Positions 1 to 10,200 of a stretch of DNA of 64,000 nt are shown in pieces. The stretch's first letter is position 1. Every line of letters starts with the position of its first letter. A model generated the notes under the pieces. It was not told where the DNA came from. It ran no database searches and worked only from the letters and a program-made list of their open reading frames with translations. The stretch comes from Malus domestica (lineage: Eukaryota; Streptophyta; Magnoliopsida; Rosales; Rosaceae): assembly GCF_042453785.1 (NCBI RefSeq), contig NC_091669.1, positions 10,428,501-10,492,500 on the forward strand. The letters are read 5' to 3'. A program made the position numbers and the translations under genes.

Positions 1-1008
1 CGAAACCAACTACATATTTCGAACTTTTGAATTTTTTTTGAGAAATTTTTCTTTAAATGCGACTAAATCTGAATGAGTTGATATACCAACCGTTGCAAGT
101 TTCCATAATTTCCATCGAAGTAAATCCATATCAATATCAACATCGATATTTTCATAAATTTGTTGAGGTGGGAGATTCGAATGTGAAATCCTATCCAATA
201 CTAAGTGGCCATATTTTTTAATAATCGAACAATGTCATATCATAAACTCTCGTAAATCCTTTTCAAAACATAAAAACACTTGTAAATCATCCTTAATTTT
301 GTCAAAGCCAATGGAACTTGCTGAAAATTATTTATCACACGTTGTATATTGGTACTTTAAAATTTTCATTTAACACTCCTCGTATTTTTCTTTCTAAATA
401 TAGAAAGTTTAGAGTGCTAAATGAAAATTTTGAAGTGCTAATAACAATTATCTTTCTATAAATCATTATATTTTGGGTTAAGCAAAGAAGATGGCAAAAG
501 AATGGGAGGAATCTGCATTTGCCTTGGAATAGAATTGTAATTGTTGAAATGAATGCAACAAAATATTGTAAAATTAAATGAAACGCAAATGTTCTAATTA
601 TGTTGAGAATAAATTTGAGCACTGGTTCTAACACAATGGTCGAATTGCAGTCCTGGTCTACCAAAAATGATCAAATTGCAGTGTTGGTTTAAAAATAAAA
701 AAATATTTGAAGTATTTGAATTAACTATTAGAATTTGTTTTCTTCAACACATACTGCATCACAAGTTCAAATCCTCCCTTCTCTAGTGTAACTTAGTGCG
801 TAGAATATCGTTTTTTTTAATGAAAACTAAATGTATCCCAGATCAAACGGACAAAAATTATCAAGGATTTTGCTTACTCATATATTTTAAAAAATGTCTC
901 ATTTGAAAGTATTATAAAATGATTGAAAGCTCTTGATGAAAAATATTTTTAATTATCTTTATTAATTAATAAAACATTCATTGTCAGCCAAAATTCTATG
1001 AAATTAAC
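1..1008. other. AT-rich intergenic DNA with one small hairpin
   Basis: I see no gene here. Reading frames are short, of biased composition and without recognisable domains. The only structure is an imperfect inverted repeat (353-378 against 412-437) that could be a tiny MITE remnant. Confidence 0.6.
353..437. repeat. Small inverted repeat / possible MITE remnant
   Basis: The arm at 353-378 pairs with 412-437 over 26 bases with about two mismatches. The loop between them contains a second short palindrome around TTTCTTTCTAAATATAGAAAG. No flanking target duplication is clear. Confidence 0.5.
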
Positions 1009-1112
1009 AGTTTTGTAACATCCCACATTGTCCAGGGGAGTGATCCTTAGATGTATATTCTCATCCCTACCTAGCACGAGGCCTTTTGGGAGCTCACTGA
1101 CTTCGGGTTCTG

Positions 1113-1195
1113 TAGGAACTCCGAAATTAAGCGAGGAGGATGCCAGAGCACTCCCAAGATGGGTGACCCATTGGAAAGTTGCTTGTGAGTTCCCA
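1113..1195 (+). other. 5S rRNA-like segment in left Cassandra LTR
   Basis: Resembles the 3' two-thirds of plant 5S rRNA, including the internal pol III promoter region. The A-box-like TTAAGCG and C-box-like GATGGGTGACC are present. It is part of the retrotransposon, not a genuine 5S gene. Confidence 0.85.
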
Positions 1196-1467
1196 GAAAC
1201 AAAATCGTGAGGGCGTGGTCGGGGCCCAAAGCGGACAATATTGTGCTACGGTAGTGGAGCTGGCTCGGGAAGTGATCCGCCCTGGGCCGGGATGTGACAA
1301 TTGGTATCAGAGCCTAACCCTGGCCGTGATGTGCCGTCGAGGACGTCGGGCCCTAAGGGGGGTGGATTGTAAAATCCCACATCGCCCAAGAGAGTGATCC
1401 TTAAATGTATATTCTCATCCCTACCTAGCGCGAGGCTTTTTTTGGGCTCACTGGCTTCGGGTTCCGT

Positions 1468-1550
1468 AGGAACTTCGAAGTTAAGCGAGAAGGAGGCCAG
1501 AGCACTCCCAGGATGGGTGACCCACTGGGAAGTTGCTCGTGAGTTCCCAG
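1468..1550 (+). other. 5S rRNA-like segment in right Cassandra LTR
   Basis: Second copy of the 5S-derived segment. It is closer to genuine plant 5S in its C-box (AGGATGGGTGACCCACTGGG) than the left copy. Confidence 0.85.
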
Positions 1551-1658
1551 AAACAAAACCGTAACGGCGTGGTCGGGGCCCAAAGCGGACAATATCGTGC
1601 TACAGTGGTGGAGCGGGGCCGGGAAGTGATCCGCCCCAGGCGGGGATTTGACAAGTTT

Positions 1659-2410
1659 AACCATCTAATTAAAACAAAACATGAATAAGAAATATGGGGT
1701 AGAAATGTAATTTCACATAACCAAATTTTGCTTTTTTTTTTCAAAACCTCATCTACATGTAATTCTAACATATCTCTAATTAAAATAAAATAAAATAAAA
1801 ATTTCCTACTCGCACATTCTCTATTACTCTCTTCCTCTCTCCTTCTATTTCAAAAACAAAAATAAAAAAATTTCTCACACACTTTATGTGTGCCCATATG
1901 CTAGTAAAAAATAATTGAAGTGCATTTTGAAATAAGCTTGATTATGGTATACAACACTTCAAGTGTATTTTTAAAATTTAATTACATTTTTAATACGAAC
2001 TATTTTCTAAAATATATATATTTTTAAATTCAGTTATTTTTAAATTACTTCCAAACACGAAAAAATGTTTACTCGTTTTGTTTTGGAAGGACAAAAGTCG
2101 TCCGAAAAATGGAAGGGTAAAAGAGTCACCTCGTCTGCCTTCCGAGAAATTTTTCAATATAATCAGTACACAGGATAATATAACACATATCATTATACAA
2201 ATAATAAAATATATATTATAAAATATTAATAACTTAAAAAATAAAATTTTCCTTCATTTCGTATTAAAATAATTGGAGTACTTCCGTCGCAATTAAAAAT
2301 TTCTCCTGCCTTTCGTCCGAGTCCCACTCCCACTTCACCATCTCTCTGTCGTCGTCTTCTTCTTCTTCTTCTTCTTCTTCTTCCACCCTCCACTGAACCA
2401 GAGCATCACC
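1659..2410. promoter_or_regulatory. Upstream region and 5' leader of the 810-aa gene
   Basis: AT-rich intergenic DNA grading into a CT-rich leader from about 2280. A (TTC)n microsatellite lies at about 2355-2382, just before the start codon. CT-rich leaders are common in plant genes. No convincing TATA box could be singled out, and no other gene is visible. Confidence 0.5.
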
Positions 2411-4843
2411 ATGGCCACTGCTCCCGCTGAAAATCCCGATATAACCATGACCCAAATCGAAGAAGAAGAACCCCCTCAACAAGAAAGCCCTTATTCCGAA
2501 CCACCACATTCCCAATCCACAACCCTATCCCTAGACCTCCCTCAAGACCAAGATATCCAACAAAACCCACCTCTCCAATCGCAGCCAAGCCCTAAAGGCA
2601 AATCCGATGAATTTCCCGCCCGATCTCCTCATGGCACCACCACCATTACCTTCTACCGCCGCGGGAAGAAGCGAAAGAAGTTGGGTTCGAAGCGGAAAGC
2701 CGCCGCTTCGGGGAACAGCAAGGCCCAGCAGAAGCTTCAGACCCAGAGAGAGGTCCTAAATCCAATTCCCTTCGTGCCCGCCAAAAATCTCGACTTTGAG
2801 AAGCACGAGAAGCTGTTGAAGCGGCTCAACCTGTGGGACTTTGTCCACGTCGAGTTTGATCGGAATCTTCGGGTTGATCTTCTCGCTGAGTTAATTTCCA
2901 GTTTCAACCCTACCCAGCGGGGCAGCTACGTCAATGGGTCAAAGGTTAAGGTCAACCGGGCCGACTTGGCCCGGGCCTTGAAGCTTCCTTCAAAACCGGT
3001 GAAGAAGGGTGGTGCTGTGGCAGCAGCGGATGGTGCTGAGGAGCCTCCTGCAGAGGCTGCTTCGGAGGAGTCCATAGCTTTTATCGAAGAATTGGTATCG
3101 AATTGGGTGCTTTTGCACGAGGATACATGGATGATGCCGAGCGAGGTGCTGAATTGGACTAAGGCAATCAAAGAGGGGCAGTTTGTGAAGGTGGATTGGG
3201 CCGGTTTGATTTGGTTCATGGTGGAGAAGGAGTTGGCTCAGGCCCCTAAATTGGTGGATTGTTACTATGCGTCGCATTTGCAGTGTTTGATAAAATCACA
3301 GCACGCGAGGTTCCTTATGGTGAAGGAACAAGAGACTCCTCAGTTTGATATTAATGCTGTTGATGTTGATGCGGTTGATGTCGATGCAAAAATGGAAGAA
3401 GAGGAGGAGGAAGAGGATGGTAGCGGGGGTGTAAAAATGGGTGGGGAGGATGATTTACATGGACGCGGCGGATTGGAAGAGCACAACATTGAATTATGCC
3501 TTGGCCAAGACAATGTGGATACAGATGACTTTAGGCAAGAGCAAGACAATGTGGATAGTATGGATGTTAGGCAAGAGCAAGGCATTGTGGATAGAGCTGA
3601 TATTAGGCAGGACAATGTGGATAGAACTGATGTTGGGCAAGAAAACCTCGAGAAATCTGGTGTCGAGAAGGAGCAAGTTGGGGTTGAGGTTGTAATGGAT
3701 TTTGAAGAATGTAAGGTGGAAGAGCCTGGCCAATGGTTTTTGGGTGGGCAGGGCAGTGCAAGTGAACCTGTTTTGCAGCGGTGTAATCTTGGTGGAGTTA
3801 ATTTGGGTTGTGGGGAGAAGGGGAAAAAAGATATGGAGTTTTTTGAAGGAATAGATGAAGAAGGAAACGAAGAGGAAGTAGAAGAAGAAGAGGAGGAGGA
3901 GGAGGAGGAGGAGGAGCAGGAGGAGGGAGGTTTTCACCTTTCACTTAAGGATAGGCCTTTAGAGGGTTTGGCGTCGGGTAGTCTTATTCATCCAATGGAA
4001 GTAGCACATAACCCTCTTAGTTTAGATATGTCAATGGGTGATCAGTTTGCTGGGGAGTTTCTTTCTTCAAGGGACGATAGTCGAATGCATCCTGGTAGTT
4101 CCTCATTTTTTGGAAGTGGTGGTCTTGAGAGAGAGCTTGTCCATGAAAATGATAACTCTTCTCATCATCCTCTCAATGGTAATAAGCGGTTGAGGATGGG
4201 TGGCCCTTGGGATGGTAAGGTGTCAGGTGGTGACTTTGATTCGTGCGTGGAGCAAGTGCAGCACTGGATGGAAAAGGCTAAGATGGTGTATGCGCAGAAA
4301 GAACAAGTTTGCGAGCAATCGATGGTTGGCCAGCAGATGTTACTGGATGAGTTACAGCAAAGGGAGGAGGTGATTGGTCACTTGCAGAAGGCCAAGGCTG
4401 AAGAGCAGCATAAGAGAAAAATGGAGATGTATCGGCTTGAGCGTGAACTCCATGTAATGGGGAATCTCTTGGATGGCTACAGGAAGGCTTTAAAGGAAAC
4501 ACAAAAAGCATTTGCTGAATATAGAGCACGTTGTCCACAATCTGATGAGCCACTCTACAGGGATGTTCCTGGGTCTGGTGGTCTTGTTTTGAGCACCATG
4601 GAACTGGCAAAGCAACGCCTAAAGAAAGAAGAAGAGGAAAGGATGACTCGTCTGGTACTTGAAAAACAGATTAAGGACTTTGAAGCTGGGTGGATTAGCA
4701 AATTTGAACCACACCCGAAGAGTGTTGAATTACTGAGTAACAGGTTGCAAGATGTAGAGTTGGAAGTGAAACTTCTTATTGAACAGATTGCAAAACGGAG
4801 GATTGCAGAAATACCAGAATCTGCTCCAAATGAAAATGAATGA
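2411..4843 (+). CDS. Acidic coiled-coil protein, 810 aa, function unknown
   Basis: A single uninterrupted frame opens at ATG 2411 in good plant context (ACCATGGCC) and stops at TGA 4841-4843. Reading order: Pro/Gln-rich tail (1-80); basic patch with RRGKKRKK, probably a nuclear signal (83-96); a predicted globular segment (about 124-300) with GSYVNGSKVKVNRADLARAL; an acidic stretch with four imperfect repeats around QDNVD...VRQE (about 366-415); a long Glu run near 490-510; a helical, probably coiled-coil C-terminus (about 610-800). I do not recognise a named family. The segment at 165-195 resembles the 'G..V.f....la.aL.LP' signature seen in transposon-derived plant proteins, which may point to domestication, but that is weak. 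Nuclear location is inferred from the basic patch. It lies tail-to-tail with the S-acyltransferase gene. Confidence 0.85.
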   Translation: MATAPAENPDITMTQIEEEEPPQQESPYSEPPHSQSTTLSLDLPQDQDIQQNPPLQSQPSPKGKSDEFPARSPHGTTTITFYRRGKKRKKLGSKRKAAASGNSKAQQKLQTQREVLNPIPFVPAKNLDFEKHEKLLKRLNLWDFVHVEFDRNLRVDLLAELISSFNPTQRGSYVNGSKVKVNRADLARALKLPSKPVKKGGAVAAADGAEEPPAEAASEESIAFIEELVSNWVLLHEDTWMMPSEVLNWTKAIKEGQFVKVDWAGLIWFMVEKELAQAPKLVDCYYASHLQCLIKSQHARFLMVKEQETPQFDINAVDVDAVDVDAKMEEEEEEEDGSGGVKMGGEDDLHGRGGLEEHNIELCLGQDNVDTDDFRQEQDNVDSMDVRQEQGIVDRADIRQDNVDRTDVGQENLEKSGVEKEQVGVEVVMDFEECKVEEPGQWFLGGQGSASEPVLQRCNLGGVNLGCGEKGKKDMEFFEGIDEEGNEEEVEEEEEEEEEEEEQEEGGFHLSLKDRPLEGLASGSLIHPMEVAHNPLSLDMSMGDQFAGEFLSSRDDSRMHPGSSSFFGSGGLERELVHENDNSSHHPLNGNKRLRMGGPWDGKVSGGDFDSCVEQVQHWMEKAKMVYAQKEQVCEQSMVGQQMLLDELQQREEVIGHLQKAKAEEQHKRKMEMYRLERELHVMGNLLDGYRKALKETQKAFAEYRARCPQSDEPLYRDVPGSGGLVLSTMELAKQRLKKEEEERMTRLVLEKQIKDFEAGWISKFEPHPKSVELLSNRLQDVELEVKLLIEQIAKRRIAEIPESAPNENE

Positions 4844-7298
4844 TGCTTGGTGAGTCATCTGATTGGGCTTCCAGTACGCATGTTGTCTTAGTAAGTTATT
4901 TGATGCAACTAGGAGTCATGTTTTGATGCAGTCTCACTCCGTATAATCTGATTAATAAAGTATATAGCTTAACGTACTTCTGAGATCTTAGTATTCAAAA
5001 TTTATTTGATTATCATGGTGACTGTATTGGGAATTAATTTTTCATAAATGATTTTCCGTAGTTCCCTGGCATCTGTATCTCTCTATGACACTATAACCTT
5101 ATTGTACTTCGATTTATAAATTAAAGTAAAAAGAGTAGATTGAAACATGGCACACCTCTAACTTTCCATTCCTTCTACATCAACACAATCCCTGATGGAG
5201 ATAAACACCAATACTTTTCATGCTGGATACGGAACTGTTTTAAGATCATATCAATCGGTGAAGGTTCAGGGGTGGGACAAGATGTTGTGGAGTGGAGAAT
5301 TTCTTTACATGGAGAGAGATATGATGTCCACAACTCCTCTTGAGTAGCTTTTTATCTGGATATTTTCTATTCGGAAACTTTGTCTGTAGACTGTAGCTAA
5401 CTTGATAAAAGAGAGGATGATTTAAGTGAAGTTGTGATCTATGTGCAAAAGGTTGCAGTATTGATTGTCATCGTTTGGTGCATGGTCCGCTGGCATGGGG
5501 TTGGTTGTGGCTTTTTCTTCCTGTGCTTGGAGATTGAAAATAAATTTTAGTTCAAGACAGATAAGGTTCATTGACGAATGTTTTTCAGTTCTTACATTCT
5601 CCTATTGCTTTGGCAGGCGTCGACAGTTAGAAGAAAACAAAGCTTGGGTCAATATGAATGTTTAGTATTTTAATAATCCAAGTGGAAATTATAGCTCTAG
5701 TAGTGGCGGTAGCCCTGGCCCTTGAACATTGATGCTGTTGATCATCTCGATAGAAAAGGTGGCATAATGTATCGTAATGTTTTATTGCCCAGAAAATTAG
5801 TGGTAGTTGTTCTGACTTACTGTCTAAACTAGAAACTGCCCTGAGTGATGATAAATGCTTAGCTGATGTCAATGTAAAATCATGACTTTACTTTCACGTT
5901 CGAATTCTGTAACAAGATTTTGAGGAAGCTATACCTGCTTAGTTTTTAATGACTTCATCACATGATGGATTTTTATTCAGGTTACAGTTCTGCAAACGTA
6001 TGCTAGAAAGCCTGGTGCATCGTTTGACGGGATTTCGAGGCAATATACAAGGAAGATCAGTGTTTTTCGCAGTGTTTGTTGCTGACATTAGCCTCTTCCT
6101 TGACTGGTAGTCAGTCGGCTTTATATTGTAGGTCATGTACCAGCTCGTACTGGATCGGTAGTAAGTATATTTGAAGCTTTTGCACATCAGGATATGATTC
6201 TCAATGCCAATGAATGATAAACAAGCTGCTTAAGTTATCTTCGTTTCCGCATCATTTGTGTAAGATTAGAAGCATTTGTATTGGTCTTTTTATATCTATC
6301 CAGGACCCCATTTTGGCAGGGCCCTGGTCCTTGTAAAGGCCTTCCACCTGAGTTATGAGCCATTGAAATCGATCTATCTTGCCTGCCGGAAACCATAATA
6401 TACACGATGATCATACTTGTGTCTTGCGAGTAGGATTCGCTTTTACTCTGTTTATCCATTGCGTTTATAATCCAGCATTGAACCGGCTTGATCTGCTGGA
6501 CCGATGCCTTGTAAACTGTTAACGCAATATAATTTGTGGATAAACCGCGGGCTGATCCCTTCATGTTTTGTGTATAAAATTCCCTCAAAATATCGCAGAA
6601 CACGGATAAAACCTTCCGATTATGTTAAATGGATAAAATTCCCTCAAAATATCCGAGAACATGAAGAACATCCTGACTGCAGTCGCTGCACTACGTCAGC
6701 CTTTCTCTGCATGCGCATACCAGTCCCATGCAAGCGTGCGTATCAGTGAGAGGCTGATGCATCTCACTGATACAGCGACTGCTCGCAGAAGTTCTCAAGC
6801 GCATGGCGCGTTTCATCAGAGGGGCTCTAGACCACACAGCATCGGTAAATTGAAGTCACAACCCGAGCGATGGTGAATGTCGGGAATTGTGTTGAGCAAA
6901 TCAGTAAGACATGCAGAATATAGGGAGGTGGGGGGTCGGGATAAATCCTGAAAATATACATCTACATGCTCCATCTCAAATAGTGGGAAAGATACGATAA
7001 TAAATTAAAATTCAGAGCATAAATGGAGCTCTGTAACATAAAATCTTTGCCTACAATGTCAAGAAAGTGCAAGAAACATTTCTACGATCGCCTCATTTAC
7101 AAACCTCAGGTAGAGCCGGTGTGTTGAACCAGAATTTCATTGAAGAAACTGCTTGAACCCCATGCGAGAACTCTGTTAGCGACAATCTCAAGCAGCCAGG
7201 TTGCAAGGAACAAGGTTGGCTCGACTTTCATGCTCCTCCACTACACAATCCTGGCAAGGAGGAAGAGATTAACATGCACTTGTTTCAGTCGCTTAACA
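4844..7298. other. Convergent intergenic region and two 3' UTRs
   Basis: The 3' UTR of the 810-aa gene (+) probably occupies the first few hundred bases, with an AATAAA-like motif near 4953. The 3' UTR of the minus-strand S-acyltransferase probably reaches down to about 7050. Reading frames between them are short and without family features. A perfect 11-bp stem hairpin lies at 6740-6773. I see no gene. Confidence 0.5.
6740..6773. repeat. Perfect 11-bp stem hairpin
   Basis: GTATCAGTGAG at 6740-6750 is exactly complementary to CTCACTGATAC at 6763-6773, with a 12-base loop. The local GC content is higher than the surroundings. Function unknown. Confidence 0.6.
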
Positions 7299-10200
7299 CT
7301 ATTTTGAACCAGGCCAAAAAGAAGAGTTGTTCTCAAAACCCCCCGGAATAAACACAGGAAGCTGGTTTGAGGTAGAATCACGTCTGAATCTGGATTCCCT
7401 AGGCAAGTTCAGCCCTGCCCTCTCTTGGCCCTCTCTTGAACCCAAATCCCTTTCATTTCTCAAATTATCCCTCACTGGTACACTCAAAAGCGGGCCACCA
7501 AAGAATATAGAATCCCCTGTGTACATCAGTTTCTCTGCTACTTGTGCTGGAGGCTTTGCTACAGAAGATGAAGGCACCTGTGGCGGAATAACTGGTCTTC
7601 TACTATGGCTTGCTTCTGCATTAGGATTTGAAAATCCTGTTTGTATGGATGACCGGTTTCGAGCTTCAGAAGCCGACACAGGAACTGAGACGTATCGCCC
7701 TGCTTCTTGGTCCCAAACAACAGATGTCCTTCGGACATCCCTGAAAAGAGAAGTAGGTGGAGCTGAAAGCAGCATTGAATCAGTAGTACTTCCCCTCTGC
7801 ATAATTGGAGCTGAAAGTTGTAACGGATCAGCTGTACTTCCCCTCTGCATGATCCTTTCATCAAATCCCGTAGTACTTCCCCTCTGCATAATTGGAGCTG
7901 AAAGTTGTAACGGATCAGCTGTACTTCCCCTCTGCATGATCCTTTCATCAAATCCCATGCTGACATTAGGCAATGTTGCCTTGGCAGTTAATGGACGGTC
8001 AGGAACTAAGCTGGGGACTGAAGTGGCAGAGCTAAAACGTCCCACACCCAGAGCCTGTGGCAGAGGGCTAAGTGTGACTGCTTCTTGAACATGGGTCGGA
8101 CTACTGAAGCTACTTACGCTTTGAGTCCCAGTTTCATACTCATCTCGGCTACCTTGACTTGGAGCATAGGAATTTCTTGACAACCTCAGATCATTCTTCA
8201 TCTCTTTATTTGCCCCCGTATCAGTGCTTAAACTACTCCGCACACTCATATTGCCACTTGAACTGAGTTCAAGATCAGGTTTATCCAGTGGTCGTAGAAC
8301 GGAGGATGATGCCCTGGCCTTGGCTGCTGCTCTCATGGCCTCAGTGGAATCCAATTTTGCAAGCTTCCAAGCACTAATGCGGACAGGCCTTTTAGGACCT
8401 TTTTGCTCTCTTTCTGTAGTTCCAGCTGCGTCTGGATCAATAGTTGATGGGACCATTCCAGGCTCCAAATGTGGTACAACTTCCTCCTAATGTAGCAAAG
8501 CTTGTGTCAAGTATAAAATATATATATAAAGTTTTTCTTCTTACATAGTGAACTTGAAAAATAAAAAATAAAAGTATCAAACTGAAGACTGGAAACGTAG
8601 TAGTGGGTCAATGCTGTAAACCCATTCTTATAAGCCACTAAAGGAGGACTGACAAATTATGGAGAAAGGAAGAAGATTTGAAAGGCTAGACAACGTCACA
8701 ACGGTAAGACATTTTAGAAAAAGAGTTGTTCCTTACAAGATAAATGAAAATTGTTAATGGTACTATTTAAGTCATCATCTGGATCCAGATTATAAATCCT
8801 CATACTTGAAATTGGACATGAAAATTAACTTGTTTTATGTAAGTTCAAAAAGGGCCCTTGTTAGATCGCCACTACATTGATATAGAGAAATAGTAGGAAA
8901 CAAAGGAGAAAAGACCAAAGTTTCGGAATTACAAAAATCTATGTGAAGAACCTTATAAAAAATGTCGACAAAAAACACAGCATGCTCAAACCTCAAACTA
9001 TAATGACCTAGGCAAGTTATGAAAGACATTGCAGATTTAATTTACATCCCAAATTTTCTTGGCAAAGGTGAGAATAAAGGGGTTGCTGAAATAAAAGAAC
9101 TTCAAAATGAGAAAGAGAGAATTTTAACCAATCGACAAAGCTCCAGCCCAATTCTATCTTAAGACTGGGGAGATGAGTAACTATGTTTTAGAAAATTAAT
9201 CCAATGAGCAAGGATATTAGAAGTTTTTAAGTGGGCACACCAATATAAAACTGTTCCAATAAATGTAAACCAAGATAATAAAGTGAATACTAAAGTACCT
9301 GATAATCCACAAATACTCTGGGAGGGGTACACCATGCACCCTTGTATTGCAGACCTAAAGAACTTCCTCCACTCAAGCCAGTTGTAGCCGATCCTGTTGG
9401 GGAGTGCATGTAATTTTGGAAAGCCTCATCAACAGATGCTCCTCCAGGTGCCTCACTCATCGCTCGCATCGCCACAACATACTCATAGGTTGTAATACCC
9501 TAATTCAAATTCAAAACATAAGATTAATTCACTTAAGCCCCACTATGGCTAACTTTCGCATCATGAAAAATGAATTCAACGGAAAGGCACTGACCTTCCT
9601 AATAAGTATCATGTGGAAGAAGAACAGTTCGCAAAGTGGAACACATGCCAGCATAGAAACTGCAGTGCATAAAGCCTACAGAAATGAGAACCAACGTCAA
9701 CAGAGGATTTCTTTACAATTGATACCAGAAAAATATTAGGAAGCTAACTTTAGTTTAAAGCATTTAAAATATAATACGTACCACAACCGTTGCAAATGGG
9801 GGACGTGTGAAACCATTTCCAAGTCTATCAATAATTTCTGCCTCCATGTTTGTCTTATTAACAAAGCAGCGCACCAGGACAGCAATACCAACTCCAGCTT
9901 CAATAACAAGCTGAACCGAAATGGGGGGAGACAGAGAGCATCTTAGTATCAAAGATTAAAAATGTATATAATAATTATCGGACTGCAATACCTACCCAAA
10001 GAAGACTGGTGGCCATCAAACATATAAAAGTCATGTAATTTTTGTGTCCGACGCAATTGTTAAGCCACTGCAGCCATGTATATATTGAGGTTACTTTAAG
10101 AGAGGATTTTAAAAAATGCCAACCAAAAACAAGTTGCAGAAGATCTGCCCATATGGAGCACTTGAAGCAACAAGAAAAATACCCGACAGTGGTGATCAAA

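Larger units (their letters stand above)
1014..1653 (+). mobile_element. Cassandra TRIM retrotransposon, complete
   Basis: Two near-identical direct repeats, 1014-1299 (286 bp) and 1368-1653 (286 bp), both begin TGTAA and end in GACA. Immediately after the left repeat is a methionine-tRNA-type primer site, TGGTATCAGAGC at 1302-1313. A purine-rich tract, AAGGGGGGTGGAT, lies directly before the right repeat. The element is flanked by a perfect 5-bp target duplication, AGTTT, at 1009-1013 and 1654-1658. Each LTR contains sequence clearly derived from plant 5S rRNA, including TTAAGCG and GGATGGGTGACCCA. LTRs carrying 5S sequence, no coding capacity and tiny size define the Cassandra family of terminal-repeat retrotransposons in miniature. 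It depends on other elements for reverse transcriptase and integrase. The two LTRs differ at a modest number of positions, so insertion is not very recent. Confidence 0.95.

Noticed and set aside
1113..1195. Genuine 5S rRNA gene
   Set aside because: The 5' third is absent, sequence is diverged, and the segment lies in an LTR with target duplications outside.
3494..3937. 147-aa minus-strand Leu-rich ORF
   Set aside because: Antisense shadow of the Glu-rich stretch in the 810-aa gene (GAA/GAG runs read as Leu/Phe).
7327..8088. 253-aa plus-strand ORF
   Set aside because: Lies antisense to the last PAT exon. Its repeats mirror the duplicated PAT sequence, and it has no independent domain.
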